From assembly GCA_963786395.1 (NCBI GenBank), contig CAWAZD010000006.1:1-64000 (forward strand): 64,000 nucleotides of DNA, written 5' to 3'. The notes beneath the pieces were generated by a model. It ran no database searches. It worked only from the letters and a program-made list of their open reading frames with translations, and was not told where the DNA came from. This document shows positions 8,648 through 17,184 of the stretch, one piece after another (positions within the stretch are counted from its first letter, which is position 1; every line of letters begins with the position of its first letter). The position numbers and the translations under genes are program-made. The stretch is from Fen-1301 sp963786395 (GTDB taxonomy: Bacteria > Bacteroidota > Ignavibacteria > Ignavibacteriales > Ignavibacteriaceae).

Positions 8648-8770
8648 GCAATAAAGATAATAAATTGTACTTAAATTGCAAATTATACCTGCCCAAATGT
8701 GCTCCCCCTAATAGCCAGTCAAAGCAGACTGGTTATTCTCCACTCAGTAATATTTCCCCAGGATTGATCC

Positions 8771-9385
8771 TCATTCTACCTCAATACTAACAACTGGATG
8801 AATTTCCCATAACGTTTTTACATCTTTACTACCGTGCCCCTTTCCCATCTCTTTAGCTGCAGCCTTGTCTGTATAAAATGAAGAATCCCAGAATGCATAT
8901 CCTGTAAGCTTTAATTCAACACCCTTCTTAATAGTTGTCGATTGTCCTTTCAATGTCAGGTTGTCTTTCTTCTTAAGATCCGATACTAATTTTTCACGTA
9001 AAGAACAATATTCTTTTGTATTCGGAATTTCAGCAATTATTCTGTTACCAGAATTCTGTTTATCCCCAGATATCTCAATCTTAAAATCGCAGTCCTCAGG
9101 ATCAATCTTTATTAACCTGGCATAACCGGTCACAGTATATAACGAATTTTCTTTCGGATCAGTTTCTTTACCGCTTAGTTTTGGATTATCCGGCACAGGC
9201 CAGTTAATAATATTCTTTACACTTGTATTTGATGCATCCCCTAAAGAAGATGGTATAGAACGGTCTTTAATTTCCTGTCTTGGATGATTATTCCCCTTAG
9301 TTACACCGCAATTGCAATTTTTATTTTGAGCATTTAGGATTATTGTAAGTAACATAACGAATAGAATCAAAGTTAATAATCTCAT
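8771..9385 (-). CDS. Exported protein with WEIHPV motif, function unknown (right-arm copy)
   Basis: 204 residues, identical to the left-arm product except Ser for Phe at position 128 (EYCSLREK). It has a signal peptide, a CNCG pair and a C-terminal TLWEIHPVVSIEV. It sits between the TonB receptor and the CPIC-motif gene, all minus strand, and the same order in both arms suggests a metal- or cofactor-uptake set. The biochemical function is unknown. Confidence 0.7.
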   Translation of the reverse strand: MRLLTLILFVMLLTIILNAQNKNCNCGVTKGNNHPRQEIKDRSIPSSLGDASNTSVKNIINWPVPDNPKLSGKETDPKENSLYTVTGYARLIKIDPEDCDFKIEISGDKQNSGNRIIAEIPNTKEYCSLREKLVSDLKKKDNLTLKGQSTTIKKGVELKLTGYAFWDSSFYTDKAAAKEMGKGHGSKDVKTLWEIHPVVSIEVE

Positions 9386-9426
9386 AGCATTTCCTTTACA
9401 AAATTGATAATGTAAAATTTATTCCA

Positions 9427-9463
9427 GTCAGGCTATGGTATCAATGTAATTCCATAGCCTGAC
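9427..9463. terminator. 12-base perfect inverted repeat after the TonB receptor (right arm)
   Basis: Mirror of 6461-6497: GTCAGGCTATGG and CCATAGCCTGAC, downstream of the minus-strand receptor gene. It is terminator-like in position but lacks a T-run. Confidence 0.5.
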
Positions 9464-9511
9464 AATAAATTGTTAACTATATCAATATTCTATTCCAGTC
9501 CAAATTAGATC

Positions 9512-11968
9512 TTATTTGGCTGCATACATAAAGTTTGCCGGTATAAGCACCTTAAAACTAAAGTTCCTTCCCATTTCATAGACACCGATCCTGCCGGTTA
9601 CATTATTAGAGTCGCCATATTTCAGTCTGCTCATATTGCTCTGATATGCCGCATCAAGAATATTACCAGCATATAAATAAAGTGATAGAATAGTTCTGTC
9701 ATTTTCTGAAATATCTACACCGGCTCCAATGTTTAATAATGTATATGCCGGAGTTACAGTTTCATTGCCGAACTTGTAATATATTTTATCCTGCTTGAAA
9801 TAATGTTCAACATCAAACCGCAGATATGCGTTTCGAAATGTATTGCTAAACGCAGAGGCGGTAAATTCTAATTGCGATACAAATTTGAAAGGCGGTGTGT
9901 AAGGTAGATATTTGGTAGAATCAGGTTGATTCTTTTGGATCGCGCTTAGCATTGAAAAAGAATTATTGAAATGGAACCATTTGACATTTACAGGATGAAT
10001 ATCCAGAGTTATTTCCGCTCCTGTAAGCACTGCGTCTCCGGAAATATATTTGAATGTAGGACCATCCATCTTTGCCATAACATCAGTGCTTATGGAATCT
10101 CCTCCGAATACACTGGCTAGTTTAACAGGGAAAATATAATTATTGATATTATTATCAAATAACGTAATCTCTGAAGAGAAATTATCTGAGTTTATTCCAA
10201 GTGTAAGATCTAGTTGAATGCTTGTTTCGGGTTTGAGGTTCGGATCGCCTATTTCATAAAAAGGAGTACCGTCATGAATACCGTTGCTGCCGCTTTCAGC
10301 GATGTTCGGAGCACGGAATCCACGTGAAAGGTTAAGCTTTCCATAAAATAGTTCACTAAAATCATACGCAGCCCCAATACTCCCGGTTATACCGGAAAAG
10401 TTCGAGTTGTAAGCTGTGAACCTGTGAACTGCTCCAACATCTTGACCAGCCATCTTAACTCCATTGCTATCCAGATAAAGATCGTCTCCGTGCAGAGTTC
10501 TGTTATCAAACCGCAAACCTCCAAGTAATGAAAATTTACCAATTGTTTTCTGACCTGTTGCGAATATTCCCAGGTCAAATAACTGGTACTCAGGGACTAA
10601 GAATAGTAGGCCTTTGTTCTGAGATGATTGCTGCATCCCATTAGCGCCGAACGAATATTCAAATTGATCCTGCTCAGAGTGCGTATAACGTAGATCATAA
10701 TTGAATGTATTTTCGAAATAATAAATGTTATAAATGTTTCCTATTGTAACATCATTTGCTTCCTGTCGCTTGTTTTGCTGAAATCCCAATCTGACACCCA
10801 ACCGCCCGTCTGCAAGACTAAAATTATTATCAAGCACAGCCTTATAATGCTGCACATGCTGGTGGATTACCATATTATGGTCATATGTCGTAAGATCTGA
10901 ATTTGATACAATTCCGGCGCTGTCTGAGCCATCAGAGGCCAATAGATGTCTTGTAAATATTCCCGTGGCGCTGTCTCTTCCTCCTTCAACAATACCAAGC
11001 TTCAGGTCAAAATCACTAAAAGTTAAACGTGAATACCCCCAATCTTTAATAATTCCGATTGATCCTTTGAAGTTATTTTCACCGAATCCTGAATTATAAA
11101 CGTAACCATCATACTTATTCTGATAAGCATGGGAATTCAAATAAGTATATCGGGCATCCCAGGTAATGCCGCTATTGTTACCAGCTACATAAGCGGAACC
11201 GGAATACAATCCATTATTCGACTGGTAATTCGCCAGAATACTTCCTGCGATTCGTCTATCAGGAAGGGTTGGAGTTGATATCATGTTTATTACTCCTGCC
11301 ATGGCATCAGATCCGTAACTTAAACTAGCCGGACCACGCATTATTTCAACTTTATAAACAGTATAGGGATCAATTTCAATTCCAAACTCATCTCCGAACT
11401 GCTGTCCTTCCTGTCTGATTCCGTCATTTACTACAACAACCCGGTTATAACTAAGCCCTCTTATTACAGGCTTTGAGATTGCGGGGCCTTCAGTAATCTC
11501 AGAAACACCCGGAGATAGTCTTAATGCGTCAATTATATTATTAGTGGTTGACTCAACCAGATCGTTTTGTGAAACGACACTAACAGGTACCGGATTATAT
11601 TGCTGTTCTGTTGCTGATGATACTCCTGTAATAACTACCTCGGGTAATTCAACACTTGATTGCACCATAGCAAAGTTAACCTCAACTATCCCATTCATTG
11701 TTATTTTTTTTACAATCTCATGATAACCCAATAAATTTATCTCGATAAGAAACACACCTTTTGGGACATCTCTTAATTCATAGGTGCCATCTGGTAATGA
11801 TGTTGTGCCAATCTTTAGATCCGGCAAATAAACTGATACATTATTAAGCGGAGTCCCATCTTTGAAATCAGTAATTTTTCCTTTTAATACACCTTGTGCA
11901 TTTGAAACAATACTAAATATTATTAAATATATAATAATCATATAGTAATAGGATTTTTCCCTTTCCAT
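9512..11968 (-). CDS. TonB-dependent outer-membrane receptor (right-arm copy)
   Basis: Translates identically to the left-arm receptor over its full length: signal peptide, carboxypeptidase-regulatory-like domain, plug with RGLSYNR and RGPASLSYGSDAM, and a barrel ending LIPANFMYAAK. The few base differences I noticed are silent (for example one C/T near 10400). Such identity over 2.4 kb contrasts with ~5% divergence in the barrel gene 2-3 kb away. The start is ATG 11968 with a GAAAGGA ribosome binding site. Confidence 0.92.
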   Translation of the reverse strand: MEREKSYYYMIIIYLIIFSIVSNAQGVLKGKITDFKDGTPLNNVSVYLPDLKIGTTSLPDGTYELRDVPKGVFLIEINLLGYHEIVKKITMNGIVEVNFAMVQSSVELPEVVITGVSSATEQQYNPVPVSVVSQNDLVESTTNNIIDALRLSPGVSEITEGPAISKPVIRGLSYNRVVVVNDGIRQEGQQFGDEFGIEIDPYTVYKVEIMRGPASLSYGSDAMAGVINMISTPTLPDRRIAGSILANYQSNNGLYSGSAYVAGNNSGITWDARYTYLNSHAYQNKYDGYVYNSGFGENNFKGSIGIIKDWGYSRLTFSDFDLKLGIVEGGRDSATGIFTRHLLASDGSDSAGIVSNSDLTTYDHNMVIHQHVQHYKAVLDNNFSLADGRLGVRLGFQQNKRQEANDVTIGNIYNIYYFENTFNYDLRYTHSEQDQFEYSFGANGMQQSSQNKGLLFLVPEYQLFDLGIFATGQKTIGKFSLLGGLRFDNRTLHGDDLYLDSNGVKMAGQDVGAVHRFTAYNSNFSGITGSIGAAYDFSELFYGKLNLSRGFRAPNIAESGSNGIHDGTPFYEIGDPNLKPETSIQLDLTLGINSDNFSSEITLFDNNINNYIFPVKLASVFGGDSISTDVMAKMDGPTFKYISGDAVLTGAEITLDIHPVNVKWFHFNNSFSMLSAIQKNQPDSTKYLPYTPPFKFVSQLEFTASAFSNTFRNAYLRFDVEHYFKQDKIYYKFGNETVTPAYTLLNIGAGVDISENDRTILSLYLYAGNILDAAYQSNMSRLKYGDSNNVTGRIGVYEMGRNFSFKVLIPANFMYAAK

Positions 11969-12070
11969 AATCAATTCCTTTCATTTTAATAAATAAATAG
12001 ATCATTAACCGGGTGAAACGATTCATCGAATAGCCTGGTTAGCTATTTTAAGAATATTATGAAGATGAGG

Positions 12071-12592
12071 TCAGGAAATGATTTCCGGCGGTGGGGTAAG
12101 ACGATTTAGAATAACAGAATTGTAATTAGAAATGAATGTTGTAGAAATTATTTTTATTTCATCAGATCTCTTAATAATATAACAAAATTTAATTATTGCA
12201 GGGGATAATACTATATGGTTAACACTTCTTTGATTACTGTGATGATGCTTTTCCTGATATTCATCAACAAGGAAAGAGAATATTTTATGCAGATTTGTTT
12301 CCCTGGTGTCGTTCAGGCAATAAAGGACCAGATATTTCCCTTCCTGTTCAATTTTTACCAGGTCATACATATTACCATTATATTCAAATTCATTATCACG
12401 TTTCTCCGCTAAGAAGTTAATTTTACTTCTTTCGATTTTTATTATTTCTAATTCAGGTGAATAATTGTGTGAGGATATTTTCTCTTTTATTTCTGTTCTA
12501 TTATCAGAATCGGTCTGAATGAATAGAAGGATAAATCCTACTGAATTAAAAATGAGGGTTAGACTTAAAAATATGTATAATAATCTATTCAA
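12071..12592 (-). CDS. Exported or membrane-anchored protein of unknown function (right-arm copy)
   Basis: 173 residues, identical to the left-arm product: hydrophobic N-terminus, FEYNGNMYDLV stretch, histidine cluster and TPPPE ending. It lies directly upstream of the TonB receptor with about 100 bases between them, so the two are probably co-transcribed. It probably starts at TTG 12592. No function can be assigned from the sequence. Confidence 0.65.
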   Translation of the reverse strand: MNRLLYIFLSLTLIFNSVGFILLFIQTDSDNRTEIKEKISSHNYSPELEIIKIERSKINFLAEKRDNEFEYNGNMYDLVKIEQEGKYLVLYCLNDTRETNLHKIFSFLVDEYQEKHHHSNQRSVNHIVLSPAIIKFCYIIKRSDEIKIISTTFISNYNSVILNRLTPPPEIIS

Positions 12593-12907
12593 ATGATTTT
12601 ACTTATAAATTGTAATCAGCAAGAATCAAGACTATTATAATTTACATTCCCGTTTCCAAACAAATGTGATATTGAACAGTTTTTCCCTCAAATACTTTTA
12701 TTTAAAAAGTATAGGTCACATAACTATCTAAACTTAAATAAAAAGTTATAGATTGAAGTCTTTTCTTGAAATAATTGGGTCAGCACATACGAAATGAAAA
12801 GTTGTCATAATAAAAAAAGACATTTAGGATAAGTTATCCCAAATGTCTCCAGGTTAAATAGAATCAATTCATTTTATGTAAATAAATTTACTATATCAAT
12901 TCCTTTA
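12593..12907. other. Intergenic stretch between modA and the exported-protein gene (right arm)
   Basis: It holds only the modA terminator (12812-12848). The remaining AT-rich DNA matches the left arm base for base as far as I checked. No gene or RNA is evident. Confidence 0.6.
12812..12848 (-). terminator. Rho-independent terminator after modA (right arm)
   Basis: Mirror copy of 3076-3113: a 13-base stem (AGACATTT...AAATGTCT) with the T-run on the minus strand, seen as seven As at 12812-12818 on the + strand. Confidence 0.9.
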
Positions 12908-13659
12908 TCATTGTTTCGGCAGGTTAAATCCGTATTTACTGAATATTTTTCTGGCTTTATCAGAGTCAAGAAACTTTACAAACTTCGCAACTTCTTTATT
13001 GTTTTCTGTTTGCTTTAATACTACATATGATTGGTCAATTTGTGAATAACTTTTCTGATCAATCAGGAAATATTTTCCTTTAGCCGACATTTCAGGGGAG
13101 AGTGCAAGTGACAGAGCAATCAATCCTACTTCAGCATTTCCTGTTAAAACAAACTGTGCTGCCTGAGAAACATTATCACCTTTAACAATCTTGTTTTTAA
13201 TCTGATCATAAAGTTTATAATAGTTAAGACACTCAACCGCTTTTTTGCCGTAAGGCGCTACTTCAGGGTTGGCAATTGATATTTTGTTTACCTTGTTGAT
13301 TTAAGTAAATCTAATCCTTTGCTTACATCTAAAGTGGAACTCCATAAAACAAGATGACCAATAGCGTAAACTTTTGGTTCTCCAACCGTTAATCCCTGAT
13401 CTTTTAATTTTACAGCAAAGTTGTTGTCTGCTGAGAAGAACATATCAAAGGGAGCTTTGTTTACAAGCTGCTGATATAAGTTACCTGAAGCGCCGAATAT
13501 GAGTTCTATTTTAGCTTCAGGATTTGCTTCTTTATATGTTTTTACTAAATCACCCATAGCATTTCGTAAATCAGCGGCAGCAGCTATAGTAACAGATTGA
13601 GCTTTAGTGTTTATATTCATAGCCATTAGAATCACGAGAAATATTAAGAATCGTTTCAT
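12908..13659 (-). CDS. modA: Molybdate-binding protein ModA, frameshifted (right-arm copy)
   Basis: The first ~120 codons match the left copy, then the frame breaks near 13300. The left arm reads TTAAATCTGACAAGG; here it is TTAAATCAACAAGG, one base shorter, which gives a premature stop after DLLKSTR. The remaining codons continue in another frame to QYGF-type sequence ending FNLPKQ. Substitutions against the left copy are mostly third-position near the 3' end (for example the SQLDQ/SQIDQ codons), so those differences look evolutionary, whereas the single-base loss may be a consensus error. If real, only the left copy would be functional. Confidence 0.8.
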
Positions 13660-13690
13660 TTTTATAATCTCCTATATATTAAATAATTAA

Positions 13691-14956
13691 TTAAAAATTA
13701 GCCGTTATCATCACATAAGACCAGAAACCTGCATTCTCTCTCGTTATCTTTGCTGTATTGAAATATGATTTTATCAGATTTCCCTGACCAAACAAACTGC
13801 CGCCCCAGGTAATTGTTGTTCTTTTAAGAAAATTATAAGACACAGTAACATCAAGTTCTCTTCCCAGGCTTGACATTCCGGCACTGTTCCTAACGTTTGA
13901 ACTTAGGATATGATAATTTGCACCGAATGTGAAATCACAATCTTTGGGTGTATAGTTAGTAGTAATATAGAAATCATTTATGCCAAAGTTATAAGTGGCA
14001 GACGGTGATTTGTAAAAGTAATCCATGTAGCCATAAAACCTGTGTGAGGTTGCATATGAGCAATAGAAAGTATTAACCTTTGTTGAATCGGATGGTTTTG
14101 TGCCAGATACAAGATCAGCGCCCAGACCTAATTTCAAATCACTAATTTTATAGAAACCCTGGATAGAAAATAGATAAGCATTAACATCCTTTGCACCTCT
14201 TTTACCGGTCTGTAAAGCAGCTTCAGTAATTGAAGAAAAATTACCATATTCAGCGCGATGGTTTAAGCCTAAAGTAGTTGTTTTGTTATCAAGGTCTTTA
14301 CCATTTGTCGACTTTCGTGAAATATCATAATAGGTAAACAGGTCAATTATATTATTGCTTATTAATTTATTACTGTTTATCCAAACGCCATAAATACTTG
14401 AGCCTGAATCACTTTTTACAGGATAGTTATAAGCAGAAGAGGCGGCTGATGTAACATAAGCAGTTCCCTGGTAATCTGACAGGGCGAACAGATCAACTTT
14501 AACCTGACTCGCATATTGGAATTTAACTCCGTCAAAACTTCTTCCTGTATACGTCCAATTGCCGGCGCCAAAAAATCTTTCGGTACCATAAACCATTTCA
14601 AACCTTCCTGCCTGAATAGTTATAGGTAAATTTAATGGTTCAATTAGTTTAACATAGCCCTGGTGAAGGTCAAGGTTTTTAATACTGCTCGTAACAGTTG
14701 GTTCTTCACCAAAAATTCTTGAATCCTGCGCCTGGACATAAAGAGATAATTTATCTGAAATATTAGCATTCAGTCCTAATCTTGTTCTCATGCTGGCAAA
14801 TGACAGGGGATAGGTCTTATTTGAAAAATCCCTTCCGTCAAGCTCGCTGCGTAGCTGTACCTGACCGTCAAAGCTCCAATCCGTCTTTTGCTGCGCAAAT
14901 AATGCTGAAGAAGTTAAAAATAATAGAGACATAACTATAGTTATTAGTTTGTTCAT
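13691..14956 (-). CDS. Outer-membrane beta-barrel (alginate-export-like porin), right-arm copy
   Basis: 421 residues with a complete signal peptide (MNKLITIVMSLLFLTSSALFAQ), then the barrel. It differs from the left copy at SELDGR, KLSLYV, YVKL, ASQV, LFGQGNLIKS and TRENAG, plus many silent third-base changes concentrated in the first 500 bases. It ends in an aromatic residue (ITANF). It precedes modA by about 31 bases on the same strand, so the pair is probably an operon for uptake of molybdate or another anion, an inference from position. Confidence 0.75.
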   Translation of the reverse strand: MNKLITIVMSLLFLTSSALFAQQKTDWSFDGQVQLRSELDGRDFSNKTYPLSFASMRTRLGLNANISDKLSLYVQAQDSRIFGEEPTVTSSIKNLDLHQGYVKLIEPLNLPITIQAGRFEMVYGTERFFGAGNWTYTGRSFDGVKFQYASQVKVDLFALSDYQGTAYVTSAASSAYNYPVKSDSGSSIYGVWINSNKLISNNIIDLFTYYDISRKSTNGKDLDNKTTTLGLNHRAEYGNFSSITEAALQTGKRGAKDVNAYLFSIQGFYKISDLKLGLGADLVSGTKPSDSTKVNTFYCSYATSHRFYGYMDYFYKSPSATYNFGINDFYITTNYTPKDCDFTFGANYHILSSNVRNSAGMSSLGRELDVTVSYNFLKRTTITWGGSLFGQGNLIKSYFNTAKITRENAGFWSYVMITANF

Positions 14957-15033
14957 AATATGAACCCTTATAAAGTTTGATTAAATATTATTTATTGGTG
15001 AGTTTACTCTGCTGGTAGCCAGAAATCTCTAAG

Positions 15034-15098
15034 GGGCTGTTTAATAATATTGTTCTTCCGTAGGGACGGGCATCTATTAAACATGAGTTTTTAAGAAC
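15034..15098 (-). promoter_or_regulatory. Structured leader upstream of the barrel-modA pair (right arm)
   Basis: Mirror copy of the left-arm element: TGTTTAATA (15038-15046 on +) with TATTAAACA (15075-15083) around a small CCGT/ACGG hairpin. Its sequence is identical to the left copy over the stem and loop. Functional assignment is tentative. Confidence 0.35.
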
Positions 15099-15188
15099 CT
15101 GTGTAAATATAAATATTATTTTTTATAATTAGCAAATTGGTGGAAAGTCCTATTCAACCAGGTGGACACTGGTATTTTTTGCTTCTAA

Positions 15189-15756
15189 TTATTTGATTGC
15201 AAGAATGCCGTAATGATAGGGAGGCAGTTCTATTTCTTTATGAAGGATTGTAAAATTTGATTTCAGAAGCCAATCAACACATTGAAACGGAGTGGGGCGG
15301 ATATCCAGGAGTTGGACCTCTGGGAGTAAGTGAAGAATGTATCCAATGAATAATTCCGGCTTTCCCGCCGGGTTTTAGAATCCGGTATGTTTCATTAAGA
15401 AGTATGTCCGGATTTTCAGCATGAAGTATATTGAATAGCATAACATAATCAACAGAATTATCGTTAAGTCCCGTACCTTCATGAACAAAATCGCGATTGA
15501 TAACTTTTATGTTAGATAATTTTGTCTCATCTATCCTTTTATTTAATCGAGCGATCATTGACTGATCTATATCCAGTGCAAATACATTTCCCTTAATAAT
15601 TTTAGCTGCAGGAATTGTGAAGGTTCCGTAACCGGAACCAAATTCTACAGCGTCGTTTATAGTTTCATCCAACAGCAGCTTTGAAAGAATTAATTGGATA
15701 TCAAAAAATGATTCCCAATAAGTTTCTTCCGGCATTCCACTTTCTCGTATTTGCAT
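15189..15756 (-). pseudogene. SAM-dependent methyltransferase (UbiE type), frameshifted, right-arm copy
   Basis: Same protein as the left-arm gene with ALA for THR (IARL), GLU for LYS (HEGT) and GLY for ASP (KPGGK). GLY fits the family loop before motif post III better. The frame runs further than in the left copy (RGPTPGYPPHSVSMC) but still stops at 15274. Removing one T from TGTTGATTGG would restore a DWLLKSNFTILHKE continuation to the stop at 15189. Both arms share this extra base, so it predates the duplication or is a systematic error. ATG 15756 is the preferred start. Confidence 0.7.
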
Positions 15757-15829
15757 AAAACACAACTTTGGTTAAAGAAATGAAAAAATGTTTAATCAAA
15801 TCTAAGCATTTAATGCCAAATTTATGGAT

Positions 15830-15845
15830 CCCCGCCTTCGCGGGG
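15830..15845. repeat. GC-rich hairpin repeat, right-arm mirror copy
   Basis: CCCCGC/GCGGGG hairpin, the reverse complement of 81-96, about 80 bases inside the outer edge of the arm. Confidence 0.55.
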
Positions 15846-15942
15846 ATGACATGCGAGATTTAACGATTAATCGCAAATTGTTATTTGACTGCTAATATAG
15901 TAAGGCTTCATTGTAATCGCAGAATGACAAACGGAAATAAAT

Positions 15943-15968
15943 GGTGTCGGGGAATAGTTCCCGACACC
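15943..15968. repeat. GC-rich hairpin just outside the inverted repeat
   Basis: GGTGTCGGG (15943-15951) pairs perfectly with CCCGACACC (15960-15968) around an 8-base loop. No T-run follows. It may be an intergenic repeat or a decayed terminator. Confidence 0.5.
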
Positions 15969-16120
15969 CCAGGGAAATATAGAACTTTAAAACACTGTCA
16001 CATATTAATGGTAACTTGACTAAATCAAAATAAATTTATAGTTTATAACATGTAAAAGGAAGTGGGATATTTACTTTCTTTTATAAAAAAGCCTTTCTGT
16101 AATAAACCTATTTTGATTTT

Positions 16121-16160
16121 GTTGTACGCTTCTTTACGCTGTTTTACGCTTCTTTACGCT
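16121..16160. repeat. Tandem repeat, two copies of a 20-base unit
   Basis: The units GTTGTACGCTTCTTTACGCT and GTTTTACGCTTCTTTACGCT are adjacent and differ at one base. Each contains two TTTACGCT-like submotifs. Function unknown. Confidence 0.75.
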
Positions 16161-16281
16161 AAAACGGCCTCTTCTCCTTACCTTCTCCCGGTACTCTCCC
16201 GCTTTTCGCCTATCCGCCTTATCAATTCACAGTAATCGTTTTTTGCAATTTGCCAGGTCTCAATTAGAATCAGGAATTGTA

Positions 16282-16344
16282 AGGGGATGAATCCCCTAAC
16301 ACTTCAATTTTTTCGTTAATAATCCCAGGCATAAAATGCCTGGG
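16282..16344. repeat. Two-part hairpin repeat (AGGGGAT/ATCCCCT plus CCCAGGCAT/ATGCCTGGG)
   Basis: Two short perfect hairpins about 27 bases apart. The same pair in the same order recurs at 18241-18299, and the second hairpin alone recurs at 31170-31189. All copies are intergenic and on the same strand, followed by CTA or CTAAAATA-type sequence. This is a dispersed repeat family of unknown function. Confidence 0.75.
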
Positions 16345-16463
16345 CTACATAAGTATTAAAATGTGAATACATAATCCCTCCTTTTTTTATCTGAAATTAG
16401 TTTGATTATATTAATCAAGATGTCTATATTTGGAGTCGTTTTGCTTTCTTTTAGGAAGGATTT

Positions 16464-16976
16464 ATGTTTATAAAGATTAGCGGACTGAGCGACGGTGTTC
16501 ATAATTTTAGTTTTGATGAGAAAGTATCTTTAATAAATCTTGAAGAACCATTTTTCGGCAACTTTATTGCCCAAATTGAGCTTAGCAAAACTCATAACCA
16601 GATTGTACTGAAAACCGGCTTCTCAGTTAAAGCACATTTTGATTGCGACCGGTGCGCTAATGATTTCGAGTTTGAAATCGATGGCACCTATAGAATGGTT
16701 TATTTCTTCGAAAGTAAACCTGCCGAAGGTGAAAATAAAGATGAAAATCTTATTTATCTTCACCCCGATGCCGATAGAATTGAGATCGGAAATGACCTTA
16801 GAGACTTTGCTTTACTCTCTGTACCTATGAAAAAGCTCTGCAGGGAAGATTGTAAAGGAATCTGCAGTCATTGCGGTAAAGACCTTAATGATGGTGACTG
16901 CGAATGTGATAAAAGTAATGCTGATGCCAGGTGGCTTCCGCTGCAAGAATTGAAAAACAAAATAAATAATAATTAG
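16464..16976 (+). CDS. yceD: YceD/DUF177 family protein
   Basis: 170 residues. The N-terminal half has the CDRCANDFEFEI motif and the C-terminal half has CREDCKGICSHCGKDLNDGDCECD, the conserved cysteine and LC...GLC-like features of DUF177 (YceD). Members are encoded beside rpmF in most bacteria, and the family is linked to 23S rRNA accumulation or ribosome biogenesis. Here too rpmF follows after 11 bases. AGGAAGGATTT precedes ATG 16464, a good ribosome binding site. This is the first gene of the lipid/ribosome cluster. Confidence 0.9.
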   Translation: MFIKISGLSDGVHNFSFDEKVSLINLEEPFFGNFIAQIELSKTHNQIVLKTGFSVKAHFDCDRCANDFEFEIDGTYRMVYFFESKPAEGENKDENLIYLHPDADRIEIGNDLRDFALLSVPMKKLCREDCKGICSHCGKDLNDGDCECDKSNADARWLPLQELKNKINNN

Positions 16977-16987
16977 ACGGAAATACG

Positions 16988-17167
16988 ATGCCAAATCCTA
17001 AACGAAAAATGTCCAAGACCAGAAGGGATAAACGTAGAACTCACTATAAAGCTACCGCTCCAACTATGGGTACTTGTTCTAACTGTGGTGAAATGAAACT
17101 TACACACCGTGCTTGTCCATCCTGCGGTTATTACAACGAACGTTCCTTGTTTTTACCAAAAAGCTAG
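16988..17167 (+). CDS. rpmF: 50S ribosomal protein L32
   Basis: 59 residues starting MPNPKRKMSKTRRDKRR, the canonical basic L32 N-terminus. Two CxxC pairs (CSNCG, CPSCG) form the zinc-binding ribbon, and the protein ends ERSLFLPKS. The length is standard for L32. It lies 11 bases after yceD and ends 17 bases before the plsX start, so the three genes are presumably one transcript. It is a structural protein of the large ribosomal subunit. Confidence 0.95.
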   Translation: MPNPKRKMSKTRRDKRRTHYKATAPTMGTCSNCGEMKLTHRACPSCGYYNERSLFLPKS

Positions 17168-17184
17168 AGATTATAAACCTTCTG

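Larger units (their letters stand above)
7996..15925. repeat. Right arm of the ~16 kb inverted repeat
   Basis: Reverse complement of 1-7931, ending at 15925 where unique sequence begins (GACAAACGG). The outer edge falls in a GCAGAATGAC stretch that resembles a scattered intergenic repeat (compare 31016-31050). The arm joins continuously to the lipid-synthesis cluster, so it is probably the authentic chromosomal copy, with all genes on the minus strand. Confidence 0.97.
15926..16463. other. Non-coding stretch between the inverted repeat and yceD
   Basis: No gene is visible. It contains a hairpin (15943-15968), a 20-base tandem duplication (16121-16160) and a two-part hairpin repeat (16282-16344). 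Otherwise it is AT-rich. The promoter for the yceD-rpmF-plsX run presumably lies near 16400-16450, but I cannot point to convincing boxes. Confidence 0.6.

Noticed and set aside
1..15925. Composite transposon with inverted ends
   Set aside because: There is no transposase, no terminal target duplication, and the mirror symmetry extends over all genes rather than over short ends.
16081..16200. CRISPR array
   Set aside because: The 20-base repeat occurs only twice in direct contact with no spacers, and no cas genes are present anywhere in the window.
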